A stretch of 64,000 nucleotides of DNA from Strongylocentrotus purpuratus (GCF_000002235.5 NW_022145611.1:19156114-19220113); one strand, 5' to 3'. Shown: positions 27,671 through 39,894, counted from the stretch's first letter. Made by a program: numbers and translations. The notes: generated by a model not told the origin, from the sequence alone.

Positions 27671-30600
27671 AGATATTGTCAACTTGTACATCTTCTTTGT
27701 TAGTACAGTGTAATTTAAAGGCCTTCAGTCGTGGTGGTTGCGATATAATAATCTGGAGTTAATTTAGAACACGGAGAAGGGAAAAAATCGAATCAAAATG
27801 TTATGGGTACGAGATCATTTGAAAATGATTTCATAAACTTTCTCTGATATCGATTTAAAGACAGACCAATATTTTCTCGGAACGATTGAGGCTTAGAAAA
27901 ACAATTGAGAGCTAATAGAGATAAGGTGATGCAATGTTTTTTTTTATGAAAAGGTGCTTCCTATTTGTACTTGGATCATTAACATCGTGCTTCGCGTTGG
28001 CACTAGCGAAACCCTTAACTTAATTGCAAAATTTGATTTTCCCAGCTCGCATTAACGATTTGTTTTATTTGTATGACGTCACTAGCGTACAGGTGTCAGA
28101 AGTATTATAACTACCTTCATCCCACTTGATGCTTAAATCACGTGCGATCAATGATGCCAGATTGTGAGATTCAATTAACACCTGTTCTTAACCCTCTTTC
28201 GCTTCAAATGAAGCCATAAGGGGGTATACTTAATCTTCGAGAGAAATTTGGATACCAATGTCTCCATAAGGACTACGAAATCTTAATTGCATGTTAGGAA
28301 TGAACTTTGTTCCCACTTTGTTTGAGTGGGAGAGATCTATATTGACTTGGAATCTGCTTTCTATAGCGGGTTCTGGTGTTGTGCATCTGAACAAAGAGTT
28401 TCAATACTGTTATGTATGAATGAATGTATTACTATGGCGACCTTTATTTACCATAAAGGCGTTTGCTCTGCTTTGCTTAACGTTACGGAAATGATTTGCA
28501 GGAATTTCTTCCTAGTTGCATGTTGGTATCATTGCAAACAATTACTTATTCCAGTCTAGACTGCTGCGACAAGCTTGGTGCTAAACGTCAGTGTTCAAAT
28601 TGACAGATTGACAATATGCGGTGTTGAGGTGTTTCTATAATCGCTATTTAATTGATGATTCCCTGACTCACGATGTCTGCTTCATCCACAATCTAGAAAC
28701 ACGAAGATATTTTAAAGGTAAGTGATAGAGCATAATATAGAATGTCGATGTTTTAGGGGTAACATGATAATGATGACATTTATATATTTTTTTTTACTCT
28801 TTACGATATTTTACTAGAAAGAAATGTTAATAATTTTTTAAAGGCTAATCATACATCCTTGATATAGTGATTCCATTCCAATTTAATAACCAATCTTCAT
28901 TTCTAAATACCACCTTAAGGTGTAAACTACCGGTGTTCCTTTGTTCCTAAAAGATCATGCATTTTGAAAGGGACAACTTTGTGATATTAAGTGATTCTGC
29001 GAATGTTTTCATCATATTGGCTTGGTTTATTTACTACCACATTCGTCTTTATGATACGTTGATATTAGACGAAATGAACAACATATCATGTACTTCCATG
29101 GTATAAAGTACGCTGCCCTTGTTGTTCAAAATGGATTTGAGGGCTTGCAAATCCTCTGAAAGTATGTCACGGTCAAACATTTAAGAGCTTCACTTTCCTC
29201 CTTTAAGCTGTTCCATCCTTACCGTTTTATCGGGCACGCAGATGATAGGAATAGTAATCTGCACGTAGCCAATGGCGCTTTTTTCCCACGTAAAAGCTAT
29301 CTACCCGCTCACACCAATCTCGTCTGCATTTCCTTTTTTCTTCACGCTCTTGTTTATGATCCTAAATCCGGTCCGCTGAGGTGTATTCCGACTGTCCCGA
29401 GTTTGTCAGAGCATGTATACCATTTGTTGGTTCGAAGGATACCAGTATAATGAAATGTGTACAGCATCTTGCAGTGCGCAGTATTCAAGATGCATTCAGT
29501 GAAGGTGGTCGAATGCGTACGTGCTCTTTCCATTTAAATCAATTGTCGCGGTCCACCTCTGTGTGAAATATTGCAATTTTAACCTTAATTAAGGTTTAGA
29601 GAAAAAAGGTCACAAGTACCTATTTATACTGTGATCTTTTCATCAAATTTGTCGAAGTAGGTTATAGGTAACTTGCCTTTGACAGTTCTTCTTCCGTCGG
29701 AAAAGTTTCAATTTCAGGCCTTTCAGGAAGTGAGGTGTTTTTATTCGGTTTTAAGGTTTCTTTTCGTTGTAATAAAGGCCTAGGCCTATATTTTGGGTGA
29801 CTAGAAAGTGTTATTTTGATAGAATAGCATTTACTATTTTAGTTCAAACATTAGCTACTTACTAAGCTTCATTATTACAAGTATTGCGATGTGCAAGTAT
29901 TATTTAGTAGTAGTGCCAGTGTCTCTTTGATGTGGCACATTAGGTAAACATATTTGATCCAATTCAGTTCTATAATACATTCACAGACCAGGAGGACAGG
30001 AAACAAAATCATGTTGCAATCATAGAGCGATTTATGTGGCACCAATATTACTAAGGGAATGATAAATACTTGTTATAACATTTAATGTTTCTTCAGTTAA
30101 TGATTTACTGCAGTGTGTACACATTGTGATCATTAAAATGAAATGTGTATGCCCCTCAACATCTGAGCAGTCAGTTTCAATGTAAAATATGGACTAATTT
30201 AATGTTCATTTCCATCGTACTGCGGTATCGAATAATCGGCTTTCTAGGGTGTTCAAATTAAAAAGCTGAAGTAACTTATTTCGAAGACAACAATACATTA
30301 TTGTTTTAAATATAAAAAACACTCAAGAGAATGCTTGGAAGGCGAACTGCATTGAACATATTTTATTAAGAGCTCAAAACAGTCTGTAATGCTATGTAGA
30401 TGGATTCAACATTTGTTGACATGTATGATATCCAGATAATTTGTCGAATTTCCCATCTGTATGTGGTGAGTCCATGAGACAAGCGACATGATTATAACTC
30501 TGTGTATTCGTAATGTGATTAGAGGTTGTCATAAGGTATTGTATTTGCTAGCGTTGATGATCAATGCCTTGTCTATGATTTTCCACCCCCTTATTTTTTG

Positions 30601-31477
30601 CCATTTCGAAACGGGGGCCGGGGAGGATGAGCAACTGCCCCAATAGTAGATTTATTGAGACTTTGTTTACACAATTAATGTTTGAAATATGAGTCTGTTT
30701 GTTTAAATCATAGGAATCTTCGCCTGGACTTCCCCCAAACAGTAATGTCCTCATGCACCCCCAATTACTACAATGAGAACTCGTGTCTCTCCCTTATATG
30801 AAAACCTGGCTGCATATGCCTTCCTGTTCGTTCCGCCATGCCATCTTCATTTTTTCCCTCTCTAAAATCTTGTTCCAATAATGCCTTCTCGGTAATGAGG
30901 TTATTAGTGGGTTAGGGCATACTCTTTGTCAGAAAATATAGTAAGTAGTGCTAGAACAACATAATTAGGATAACGGGGTTGATATCAAACGTGGAGAGAA
31001 GGGAAATTAATTTTGTTTTATAATCGAAGTCATCTTTAAAAATTAACACATCACATTTAGATATTATAACATTAATTAATATCATGGCCTATATCACTGC
31101 ATTGATTGCGATCACACATGAAAATAGTTGTTCCAGCAACAATACATGTACCAGTCCATTTACATTACCATTAACCTTCAGCTTTAATTTATTTACTCTG
31201 TACAAAATATGTTGTTATATATACGTCGTTTGTGTGTTCATTTAAGAAAAAGTGTTATCCTTAAAGTGTAATGAATACAGTTGTAGGGAGAGGGTCCTTC
31301 CCCTTCCAAGTGGTCATTTAAAGACATTTTCGGCATATACATGTAAAATCTTGTACCTTCAAAATAATGTAGGTTTATTAATCGTGTTCCTTTTTCTGTA
31401 AATGTGCTTGACTTTCCAAACCCCACACAAACCAACGCCAATGATTCTTTCATTTGACCTCCGCCCCTGGTCCAATG
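27671..31477. other. gene-free stretch
   Basis: No gene is supported. A perfect TGACGTCA lies just upstream of this stretch's middle at 28074-28081. A donor-like AAAG|GTAAGT near 28719 has no open acceptor-to-donor partner. Short frames at 28326-28559 and 29381-29566 have no recognisable product. Confidence 0.45.
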
Positions 31478-31511
31478 CCCCCCCCCCCCCAAAAAAAAAA
31501 AAAAAAAAAAA
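31478..31511. repeat. C13 followed by A21
   Basis: Thirteen C residues pass directly into twenty-one A residues. The A tract could be a retroposed tail on the + strand, but no SINE or LINE body precedes it, so a slippage-grown composite homopolymer is the simpler reading. Confidence 0.9.
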
Positions 31512-31956
31512 CAAGAGGAAAAAATCAAGGCAATTCATGTTGCCCGGTCCGTACATCCAAATACAATTTAATTCCATAATGCTGGCGAGTTGTGCATCGA
31601 TACTGATAAAGCTTTCTGTGGATAAAACTGATGACATCCAATAATGCAGACCGACGTTTGGCGGACAGCCGCTTTTGTCATCTATTACATGTATTAGGTT
31701 ATACAGTCTTTCTAATATCCACAGTGCGTTATGGCAATCATCATAAAATGAACGTCCCGTCTGTGAAGATTATGTCCTGAAAGGTTGTAATATGGATGTT
31801 CGACCCCCCCCCCCAATCTCACACAGACAAATTACAACTTACTCGGTCATCTATACCTGTTCTGGTATGTTTGTAACAGTATTGATGTTATTTTGATATC
31901 ATATTTTAAACCCACTTTGTGAGAAGTTCGGAAGATTATTACCTAAATAATATTTT

Positions 31957-32164
31957 TTAGAAGTAGAAGTGGTATTAGTAGTAGGAGTAGTAGTAGCAGT
32001 AGTAGTAGTAGTAGTAGTAGTAGTAGAAGTAGTAGTAGTAATAGTAGTAGTAGTAGTAATAGTAGTAGCAGTTGTAGTAGTAGTAGCAGTAGTAGTAGTA
32101 ATTGGCAACCTTTTCAGAAGTAGAAGTGGTATTAGTAGTAGGAGTAGTAGTAGTAGTAGTAGTT

Positions 32165-32205
<41 letters not shown>

Positions 32206-32247
32206 TATAGTATTAGTAACATTATTAGTAGTAATTGGCAACCTTAC
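31957..32247. repeat. duplicated GTA-rich minisatellite
   Basis: Two copies of one compound unit. Each starts AGAAGTAGAAGTGGTATTAG (31959 and 32116), runs through a long (GTA/GTAGTA)n stretch and ends with ATTGGCAACCTT (32101 and 32234). The starts are 157 bases apart and the ends 133 bases apart, so the copies differ in GTA number. The poly-Val, poly-Ser and poly-Thr frames read through it on both strands are repeat artefacts. Confidence 0.9.
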
Positions 32248-35200
32248 AGGTGGAGTCAAATGCATCGAAGTTCATTGTTCCAAAATCAAATGCGAGGAAC
32301 ATTATTGCCTTACTAACTGCAAGCAATGCTTATCTTAAGTAAATTCATATCCACTCATACTAAGAGACTCTTTAAAGAACATACAACCATTGGAAGAAAA
32401 AAAAGATCAAGTGACAACCCCTAAAAGATATCGGTTAAAGTTCGTCGCCAACACGTCCTCGATCCTTTTAGAGCGTTTAGACTGTTCCTGGAAGGGAGGG
32501 AAATTAACAGCACACTTCGCTTGAGCATTAAATAATTTATATTGTCCTTGACTCAGCTACCCAAACACATTAAATGACGATAATGGCGAATGATGACACT
32601 TGTGAGGGCGAGCACAAATGACGAAGCATTGTGCATGTTACCTAGCAACAATTTTTTGACACGATATGGAGAAAATGTCCTTTTAATGTAAAATGCTGCT
32701 CTTGATATTACTACTGAGGTTCACTCTGTATAACTTGAGGAGCTTGGCATCCCTCCCTACCCTGCTATCCCATATCCCTACACCCCTTTTCCTGCTCATG
32801 CCATTGTGCCTGTATTGGTAATTACGCACTGGCCGAGGTTATATTACACTTAAATGAGTTCATTAGATGAGAGGGGATGGGTTCCTTTTATGTCGGCATT
32901 CCTCGTCATTACTTGATTCCAATCAACCTGAACACAATAATAGAGGCCATTATCAGTAGCCAGCCAGCCATGCACTTGAGGCATGCGCACGCAATGCAAT
33001 GCCATGGGCTAACATTTACATATAGTGAATTACCTCAAATCTCGATCCGTCAATTTGTTTTTTAAAGCACAACGGGAAAGTTATTTTATGGACGTCACAT
33101 TGTGCAAATTGTGATAAACACAATTCAGAATTTTTAAGAGGAACTTGAGCGATACCAAAGTGATTTCAAGAAAGTGATTTGTTTTGTTTTGCAATAGTTC
33201 ATTCTCACAGCACCCTTTTCCCCCTTCTTTTTGGCATATGTGTATTTCTTGCCGTTCATAACCTCAATTACGAGCTCATTGACGATAAGCGCACATGCAT
33301 TTTAACTTTTTTGAATTATGGAATTTGGAATTGGTGAATTTCAAATAATACCTATCACTTAAGGATTTACAGACCGGAATGTGATATGATTTAATCAGAC
33401 TGATGAAATGATTTGATGCAGTACCGAGTACTGAACTGATAAAATAATTGAATTTGACTAGATAGTATATTAATTTACCCAAAATAGCAGAAGCAAAGGT
33501 AATAAACGTCATTCTCTGGCTCCTTAATGATGATTTTCAATTGTGTTTAATTATTGCCAGGTCCGTTCACAAAAACCGACGTCTTTTTACGGTACTACCA
33601 GTGTAAGTCTTCTTTAAGCCATTTAACTGTTGATTATCTTATTGAAATGTACAGTACACCATTCCTGTAAACACGAGACAAGCCCTTAATATAAAAACAG
33701 CAAATTCATTTAAGTGTTGGCATTAGCTCTGTTTGTTTGTGCGGTCATTGTCCAGTGTATTACTCGGGTCGATGATGGGTAAAGAGGATGATCATTATTT
33801 CTGCCCTAATTGGTAGTTTGATCTTGCATCGAGCCCCACTCCCTGTGGAATGAATGTGAAATGAGATGAAACTAAAACTCATCAAATCGGAAAGTGCAAA
33901 GAGGACGATTTCGGAGCCTTGCGAGACACTTGCCGTTTGACAAAGTTGAGAATTTTAGATCAGCAAGTGGTGCCTAAGTAATGATCTTTTAACGGCTTGT
34001 GACCTTGATGCATGCAATAATTTGCCTCTCCATTGGTTACAAAATGTGTGAATGATGTGAATCCGAAATGACTTTAGAATGGAGTTGTGATGACTGTTAA
34101 AATAAACATGTAAGGTTCTCTCCATTGTATATTGGTCGGTAATGTCAAGTGCACATGTTTACTACTTCTTGACTCATTTGGTAGATAACATTCCGTCCTT
34201 GTTAATAAATAGTTTGTGATGATAAAACATATTAAATATGACGATTTAATAATTTGAGCTTGCGTTCTAAATGAATAATTATTGGTATTTAAGCTGATTC
34301 AAACTCTTAACAAAATCATATTCATTTACCACTAACGTCAAAGGGGCGTTAACATTGGACGCTGAGTATTTGATCATCTTGAACAAATAATGCTCAATTT
34401 ATCGCGCATGTAAATAAGAGTAGGGACTGCATGTGGCCATGACGAGACACGTTGTATTCTCAGCAAGGCAAATATCTAATCGTTTTCCTTGATAATTGTA
34501 TTATCCATAAATAGAAGATTTTCTCCTCTTGATGAATTGTTTTTACCCACTAGTTGAGAAAGCTTCACATTACGCTTTAAGTCATGATCAATCATTCTGC
34601 ACACATTAACAACGCTAAAAGGCGATACGCTTTTATGTCATGAACAGTCTTTTCCTCAACATTAGTGTCCGTTCATACTCAGAAGGGCGTTAATCGTGAA
34701 TAAAGTTACATGATATAAATCCCTTACCTCCGTCCAAAATCGAGAGAAAAATAAAGTACAAATTTATTCATATGAAAGGAGTTCGTACAATGGTCATACT
34801 GTCTATTGAGCGCCGACAGTGGATCATGGCTTGACGGTGCTATCGTAATTACGCTTCGATCGTGAATATTTCATAAATGTCATGCGAAACGCGCGATTAA
34901 ATCAATTAAATTTTCACCGAGAGCACTGGAGATGAGTATTGAGCAATGCAATTTTAATTTATGCTCCAAGCAAGGAGAGTGGCACGTTCTCCATGTCTTT
35001 GTTTGTTCTTCAATATGACATAACGAAATAGGATTAGAGGGAAGGTTTATGCCTCATTCACACTGCGGCAAACTTTTTAAATGTTAATCACGAATTGTTG
35101 TCATCTCCTAACCACAACTGCACCTATAGGATTCGCGGATCCGCTCTGACAATTTGGAAAGATCAATATCGTAACTTCGCCGTGAAACCTGCGCGAAGTC

Positions 35201-35634
35201 CAAGTTGAGTTTGTCAGAACAAGATAAACTGAAACAGAACAGTTCAAACCGTCTTAAAGTTGTTCTCTTCACGAATATACAATATTACAATGATAGTTCA
35301 ATTTCTGCCATGAAAGGAAGAGGTGTAATGAAACGACGTACACTATAATTGTCGATACACTAGAATAATTGCCTTAGTTTGACAGGGGCATTAGGAAGAC
35401 CCTGCCTGACTTACTCCTTTGGGAACAATATTGGAATATTGCCCAGTGCAGATCGGACTGTCAGTATTTTGAATGGATGTACTTTTTTCAGCCTTGATTT
35501 ATCAACCTTTACAAAGGTTAATGTATTTCAATATTCATATTATTGATAAAAATATGCACGAAAAGTTTACCATGGCAGATGATTGGTTTAATGACTGAAA
35601 ACCAAGAAATTCCAAAGTGATTTGCTTAGTGACG
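32248..35634. other. gene-free stretch with regulatory-looking islets
   Basis: No gene. An RFX X-box-like inverted repeat (GTTACC-T-AGCAAC, 32637-32649) lies downstream of an AP-1-like TGACTCAG near 32551. 34741-34960 is CpG-enriched for its base composition and holds a palindromic homeodomain core (GTAATTAC) and AATTAAA words. Either could be enhancer sequence; neither is shown. Confidence 0.35.
32637..32649. promoter_or_regulatory. possible RFX X-box
   Basis: GTTACCTAGCAAC reads as two RFX half-sites (GTTACC and AGCAAC) separated by one base, within the usual 1-3 base spacing of X-boxes at cilia genes. No start site or gene is evident beside it, and a chance match cannot be excluded. Confidence 0.25.
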
Positions 35635-35636
35635 TA

Positions 35637-36493
35637 CACTGTTAGAAAAAAATTAAACAAGTTGTTTAAAATTTTAAACACCCCGAGTTAACCGGTGAAT
35701 CGCTCAACGTTGTTTAAAGATTAAACAAATTAAGGTTGTTTACATTTTGAACACTTAGTTGTTTAAAAATTAGGAAACCTTTTAAACAACAGTTGTTTAG
35801 TAATAAAATCGCACAACTCAGTTGTTTAAAGCAAGTTGTTTAAATTTTAAACAATAATGTTTAAATTACTAAGCAACTGTTGTTTATTCAGTATTACTGC
35901 ACAACTGGGTTGTTTAAAAGGAGTTGCTTAAATTTTAAACAGAACTGTTTAATGGTTATTATCTGGTTGTTTGAATTTGTGAAATGACCTACTGGAACCA
36001 CTCCTACAATAATCACAACGATTTATACACTGCAACATGCAGAGCTTGTTGCCAATTTACTTCAACATTTGTTCATCATATTCATGGCAGTGACAGACAT
36101 TATTATTTGTCTCTATAACTTCACCTAAACCCCATCAGCGAAGCCGAGAAGAACCAAGTCGTCGCCTTGCCCTTGTTCCGCCATTTTCGTCTGCACTGCA
36201 CTGCACTAGCACTTGCACTGCACACACTAAGCACTGCATGCTTGCATGTATGTATTATGTACGTACTTTTTGAATATCGCATGTGTGTGCGCAAATAGCA
36301 ATCGCGTATCGAGAAAATATCAACGACGCCCCCGGGACTTTTTAAACAACTCTGTTTAATTAAATATTTTTGTCTTTTAATACATAGTTGTTTAAGTCAA
36401 TCGAGCACTGATTTTTCGATTTTGAACAACGTTGTTTACTTTTTAAACAACATTCTTTTAAACAGTGATATTTTAAACACCGTTCTAACAGTG
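35637..36493. mobile_element. CACTG-ended non-autonomous DNA element with subterminal TTGTTTAA repeats
   Basis: The ends are inverted copies (CACTGTTAGAA at 35637 and TTCTAACAGTG ending at 36493), flanked by TA on both sides (35635-35636 and 36494-36495). The left ~350 bases and right ~155 bases carry about 14 exact GTTGTTTA or TAAACAAC octamers plus many variants, in both orientations. CACTG/CACTA termini with short subterminal repeats are the hallmark of EnSpm/CACTA elements, whose transposase binds such repeats; the usual target duplication there is 2-3 bp. A TA duplication also leaves Tc1/mariner-like origins open. The middle (about 35990-36335) is unrelated, CpG-richer, and contains CCGCCATTTTCG and a (CACTG)n-like run. 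No transposase is present. Confidence 0.75.
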
Positions 36494-36495
36494 TA

Positions 36496-37540
36496 CTGAC
36501 TAACCTTGCGATTAAAGCGAGGGCCCCCGCCGATTTTTTTCCATTCGTTGACCGGCTTCATACACCTCTTTCTACTTGACTTGTAACTTGCATTCTGATC
36601 CTGACAATGTTTGTGTTTACATGTGAGAAATGGGGAGAATTTTTCGTCATGTAATTGTGTAATTATGTAGATGTGAACGTGATTGTCACGGTTAAAAATG
36701 GTTAAAATTGACTAGTATTTGCCGCAATATCTGGTACACGGATAAGAGTCGATGGTTAGGCCCAGTGGTTAGGTTGATCATTATGATCATGTCGATAAAG
36801 TTAATCTTTACATACATGAATACCGACTCTTCTCTTTTACTGCAATCAAAATGGCAGCGAAACCAACTTTGTCTTAACATATCGTAAATGATATTGTTGC
36901 AGTTGCAAGTCTTTGCATCTGCTACTTAATTTCTTAGGGGAATTTATAACATATTCCTAATTATATAGTTCTTCTTTGTTCTAGTTTAGCGGTTAACCAT
37001 ATAACTTTGTCTTCCATTCCACCCAACCAAGCATCCTGCAAGAGATACGAAAAACCTCATATCAAAACACCGTCAGATGAGCGAAAGTCTGTCCCAGATA
37101 GCCGATTGGAAGTATGGTATCGTAATCGCAACTAAACGCCTTGTATCGATTGGTGGCGTTTGTAATTATTGTCGAGGTTGATTCGAAGAAGGTCCTTGAA
37201 CGCACGCTACATTTCCCCGATAAGTTACCTACCCTAACACAATGTATATCTTTTCCAATGGGAATGCAATGGATTATATGACGGTACAGATTGCAATTGA
37301 TGGGTTGCATGTGTTAGTATAAGATATCATGAATGGACATTCTGCTCTCGAGCACTGTTGTAAAGTTCATATTCTACCAACATTACAATGCAATATAATG
37401 CTACATGGGCAGTGACGGAAAACGCAAATAGCAGTTCTACCAATTTATCTCAATGTTCAAAATTTAATCGCTACATGCAACAAGAGATGCGATATTAGTC
37501 TGGCGCTCTCTGTAGGTGGGATTACGATTAGAGATCGAAC
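36496..37540. other. gene-free stretch
   Basis: No gene or clear repeat. Short - strand frames (36692-36880 and 37062-37310) show no motif. Confidence 0.4.
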
Positions 37541-37657
37541 ATGGCAGGAAGAAATGACCGAAAGCCTGACCGAGCACGAATCTTTACTTTGCTCTTGGCT
37601 ACTCAAACAGAGTTTGGACAGGGTAAAAATCAGTCAACCGACATGGCGAGTACGTGA
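37541..37657 (+). CDS. possible short frame or initial exon, unidentified
   Basis: An ATG in good context (GAACATGGC) opens a 38-codon + frame starting MAGRNDRKPDRARIF and ending at a TGA at 37655-37657. After codon 27 it passes a donor-like site (GGACAGG|GTAAAA, 37622/37623), so it could instead be an initial coding exon of about 82 bases. The peptide is basic then hydrophobic (FTLLLATQ), too short for a confident signal or membrane segment, and I recognise no family. The GCGCTCTCTGTAGG stretch just upstream is mildly promoter-like. No conservation evidence is available, so chance is quite possible. Confidence 0.2.
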   Translation: MAGRNDRKPDRARIFTLLLATQTEFGQGKNQSTDMAST

Positions 37658-37987
37658 CTCTCTACCTAATTGTTTGTTATTTTAAGGATTTTTTTCCCTG
37701 TCATACTTCTGTCAATAAATCAGTCTTACTATAGAAGGCACAGATGATCATATTGGAAAACTGAGATCCGATGGGGCTGGCATAGACGTGTAGAAAAAAG
37801 CTATTGGGGACGATACTGATCACATGTTTGATAATTAACCAAATTCTATCTACAAATCAATTAGGCCTATTCGATATAATACTATATCAAGCATATATCT
37901 GTATGACGTTATTCACCTTACCGTAAATATTAATGTCATTCGTAAATAAAGTATATCCTCCTACCACCCCAATATTTGTATCAGGTA

Positions 37988-38359
37988 GATACAAACAGGA
38001 GCGGATCCAGCCGGCGGCAGGGGAGGGGGCCCAACTCGTGAGAAAAAAATTTAGCAGCGAAATAGCCGGCCGATAATTCGCTCAGTGGGGGGGGGGGGGG
38101 GGGGGGGGGAAGGGGGAGGGGGGGGGGAGGTAGTGAGCACTATATTTTTTTTGCTCCCGAAAATGTGAAAATCGCGCCTGCCGATAATTCGCTCAGTGGG
38201 GGATGGGATTGGGGGTGGGTAGTGAGCACCTCGAAAATTTGAAAAATCGTTCCCCCCCCCCCCCTCCTTGAGCGCCAGGGGAGGGGGCCCATCTCCAAAA
38301 AATGTTAAATTAACGTGTTTTTACACGTTTTCCCCCCTGGATCCGCCACTGGATACAAA
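37988..38359. mobile_element. hAT-type non-autonomous DNA transposon with perfect 8-bp target duplication
   Basis: The element spans 37996-38351 (356 bases). The left end CAGGAGCGGATCCAG and the right end CTGGATCCGCCACTG are near-perfect inverted repeats. The 8-mer GATACAAA flanks both sides (37988-37995 and 38352-38359), the target duplication length of the hAT superfamily. Inside, a unit starting CCGATAATTCGCTCAGTG occurs at 38070 and 38181, a ~111-base tandem duplication, and the first copy has expanded to a 23-base G tract (38087-38109). No transposase is encoded. The intact target duplication and crisp ends suggest a fairly recent insertion. Confidence 0.92.
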
Positions 38360-39597
38360 TATCAATTTCATTTCATGTATTCATAATTATGTCCAAAGTA
38401 CGTTTCACATGGGTATTAATTTCGCTCACAAATGGCTTAAACAAATTATACAATGAACATAATTGTATGATATGTAACGTATTTTATATAATACAATAAT
38501 AATACAATATCCACTTGCAGATTTTAGCTGTCCAGTTCATCAATTAATATTAGTTCAAATAAAATCCTTACTATCCAGTGTATATAAGAATAATATTTCA
38601 GTTATCATTTCTCGTCTTTATGACCTTCTAATTTATTGTCACAATGTTTTCGTCTGTAAATTATTATTTCCTTTTTCCTTCTCTTTAATTGACTCAATTA
38701 CCGTTTCTCTCAAAATGCCAAAAGCCTTCCAAAGAATCAATGTAATTAACACTTATTCCTCCAAAATGTGAGTGAATTTTCTCCAAAGTGATAAAACGGC
38801 ATTGACATGGTCTACGCAGTGCATTTAATCATCTCATACACAAACTGTACGAGGAGTTACTTTTCATTTCGTTGAATAATGGAACGTCCTAAGAGACGTG
38901 CTAAATGAAAACAAAACCTTGTTAACAAGAATTCTTGACCGACGGACGACAACAACAAGATTTTCTAAAAAGCGTGAATTTCACCGCAATTTACTTTCCT
39001 GCAGCTCGCTGATATTTGGCGCGGCGACGGTGATATCGGTTACATGCAATTTTGTAGTCTGTGAATACAGGCTAGCTGGATATTTCATGCCCTCTTTTAA
39101 ATAGTATTTTGCAATAGTTCTCGTAATGCCGCAACTAGTTGTGAAGTACGGTTGTCTCTAGAATACGGATTTTCTTTAAGGTATGTTGCTTTCCAACGGA
39201 TATTGGGGATAATGTGTCGGGCTGCGGTTCATTTCAGACCTAAACCTTCCTTTAAAGAGAAGATAAGGTCAGAACACGATACGCTGCTCTGGTTTGCGGC
39301 TCTTCAACTCTCACAATAGCAGAATTTTCCCTGGCAATTTCGTGTTGTGGTTGATTTGCAAAAGAGATTCAGAAACACGAGGGAAATCAACCGGGTGTTT
39401 TGTTTGCTTTCTTTTATTTCTTTTTGTGCTGCCACATTGCCAATGCTATTTTGTCGACAATAGCAGAACTGGTGTTGTTTCGTTTTTGTTATTCAAAAGG
39501 TGTTATGTCACTTATGACGTGTAGGCTTGATATAACAAGAAAACTTGATAGACTTATGGAACCATAGTCCCGTAGCAACAAGCCACACACATAAGTT
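38360..39597. other. gene-free stretch
   Basis: No gene is supported. + frames at 38898-39104 and 39294-39524 have no motif beyond a hydrophobic FVCFLLFLFVL run in the second, whose codons come from T-rich sequence. Confidence 0.4.
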
Positions 39598-39719
39598 GAC
39601 GACGAAGATGATGACGGTAATGATGGTGATTTTGACAATGAAAAAGATGAGCAGGATGATTGCAATGATGATAATGAGGAAGATAACTATGATAACGAAC
39701 ATTATAAGGACTATCATTG
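39598..39719. repeat. degenerate GAT/GAY trinucleotide repeat
   Basis: Reading + in one frame gives a strongly Asp/Glu/Asn-rich run closed by a TGA at 39717-39719. It has no ATG and an in-frame stop immediately upstream, so it is best explained as a decayed GAT microsatellite rather than an acidic coding exon. Confidence 0.6.
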
Positions 39720-39813
39720 ACACTCTGTTTTAAAGAAAAATACATAAATAATAAGAGATATCGGTCATATGCTAATATCATTTTTTTTCCACTTTGCTTT
39801 TCATTTACTGCAG

Positions 39814-39894
39814 ATGATTATGACAAGAGGCGCATGGAGTAACAACCCGCATGGAAGCCCTACAGAGCGCCCCCTATAGTGCAAACCTTCCACC
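39814..39894 (+). other. exon-like segment with good splice sites but stops in all frames
   Basis: A long pyrimidine tract ending TTTACTGCAG (acceptor at 39813/39814) precedes 81 bases that end at a near-consensus donor (ACC|GTAAGTAT, 39894/39895). All three frames contain a stop. One starts at the first base with ATG and runs 21 codons; another runs eight codons (DYDKRRME) to TAA. If it is spliced in, it would be a non-coding, alternative terminal or poison-type exon. The splice-site pair is good, but 81-base pseudo-exons are common in long introns. Confidence 0.3.

Noticed and set aside
29427-29442. B-box-like TTGGTTCGAAGG (and a similar GGTTTCGAG near 27085)
   Set aside because: No A box at the right distance and no tRNA fold or SINE body.
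31899-32338. Poly-Val, poly-Ser, poly-Thr and poly-Tyr frames
   Set aside because: Translations of the GTA minisatellite in different frames.
39598-39719. Highly acidic frame
   Set aside because: No start codon, in-frame stop just upstream, and best explained by a decayed GAT repeat.
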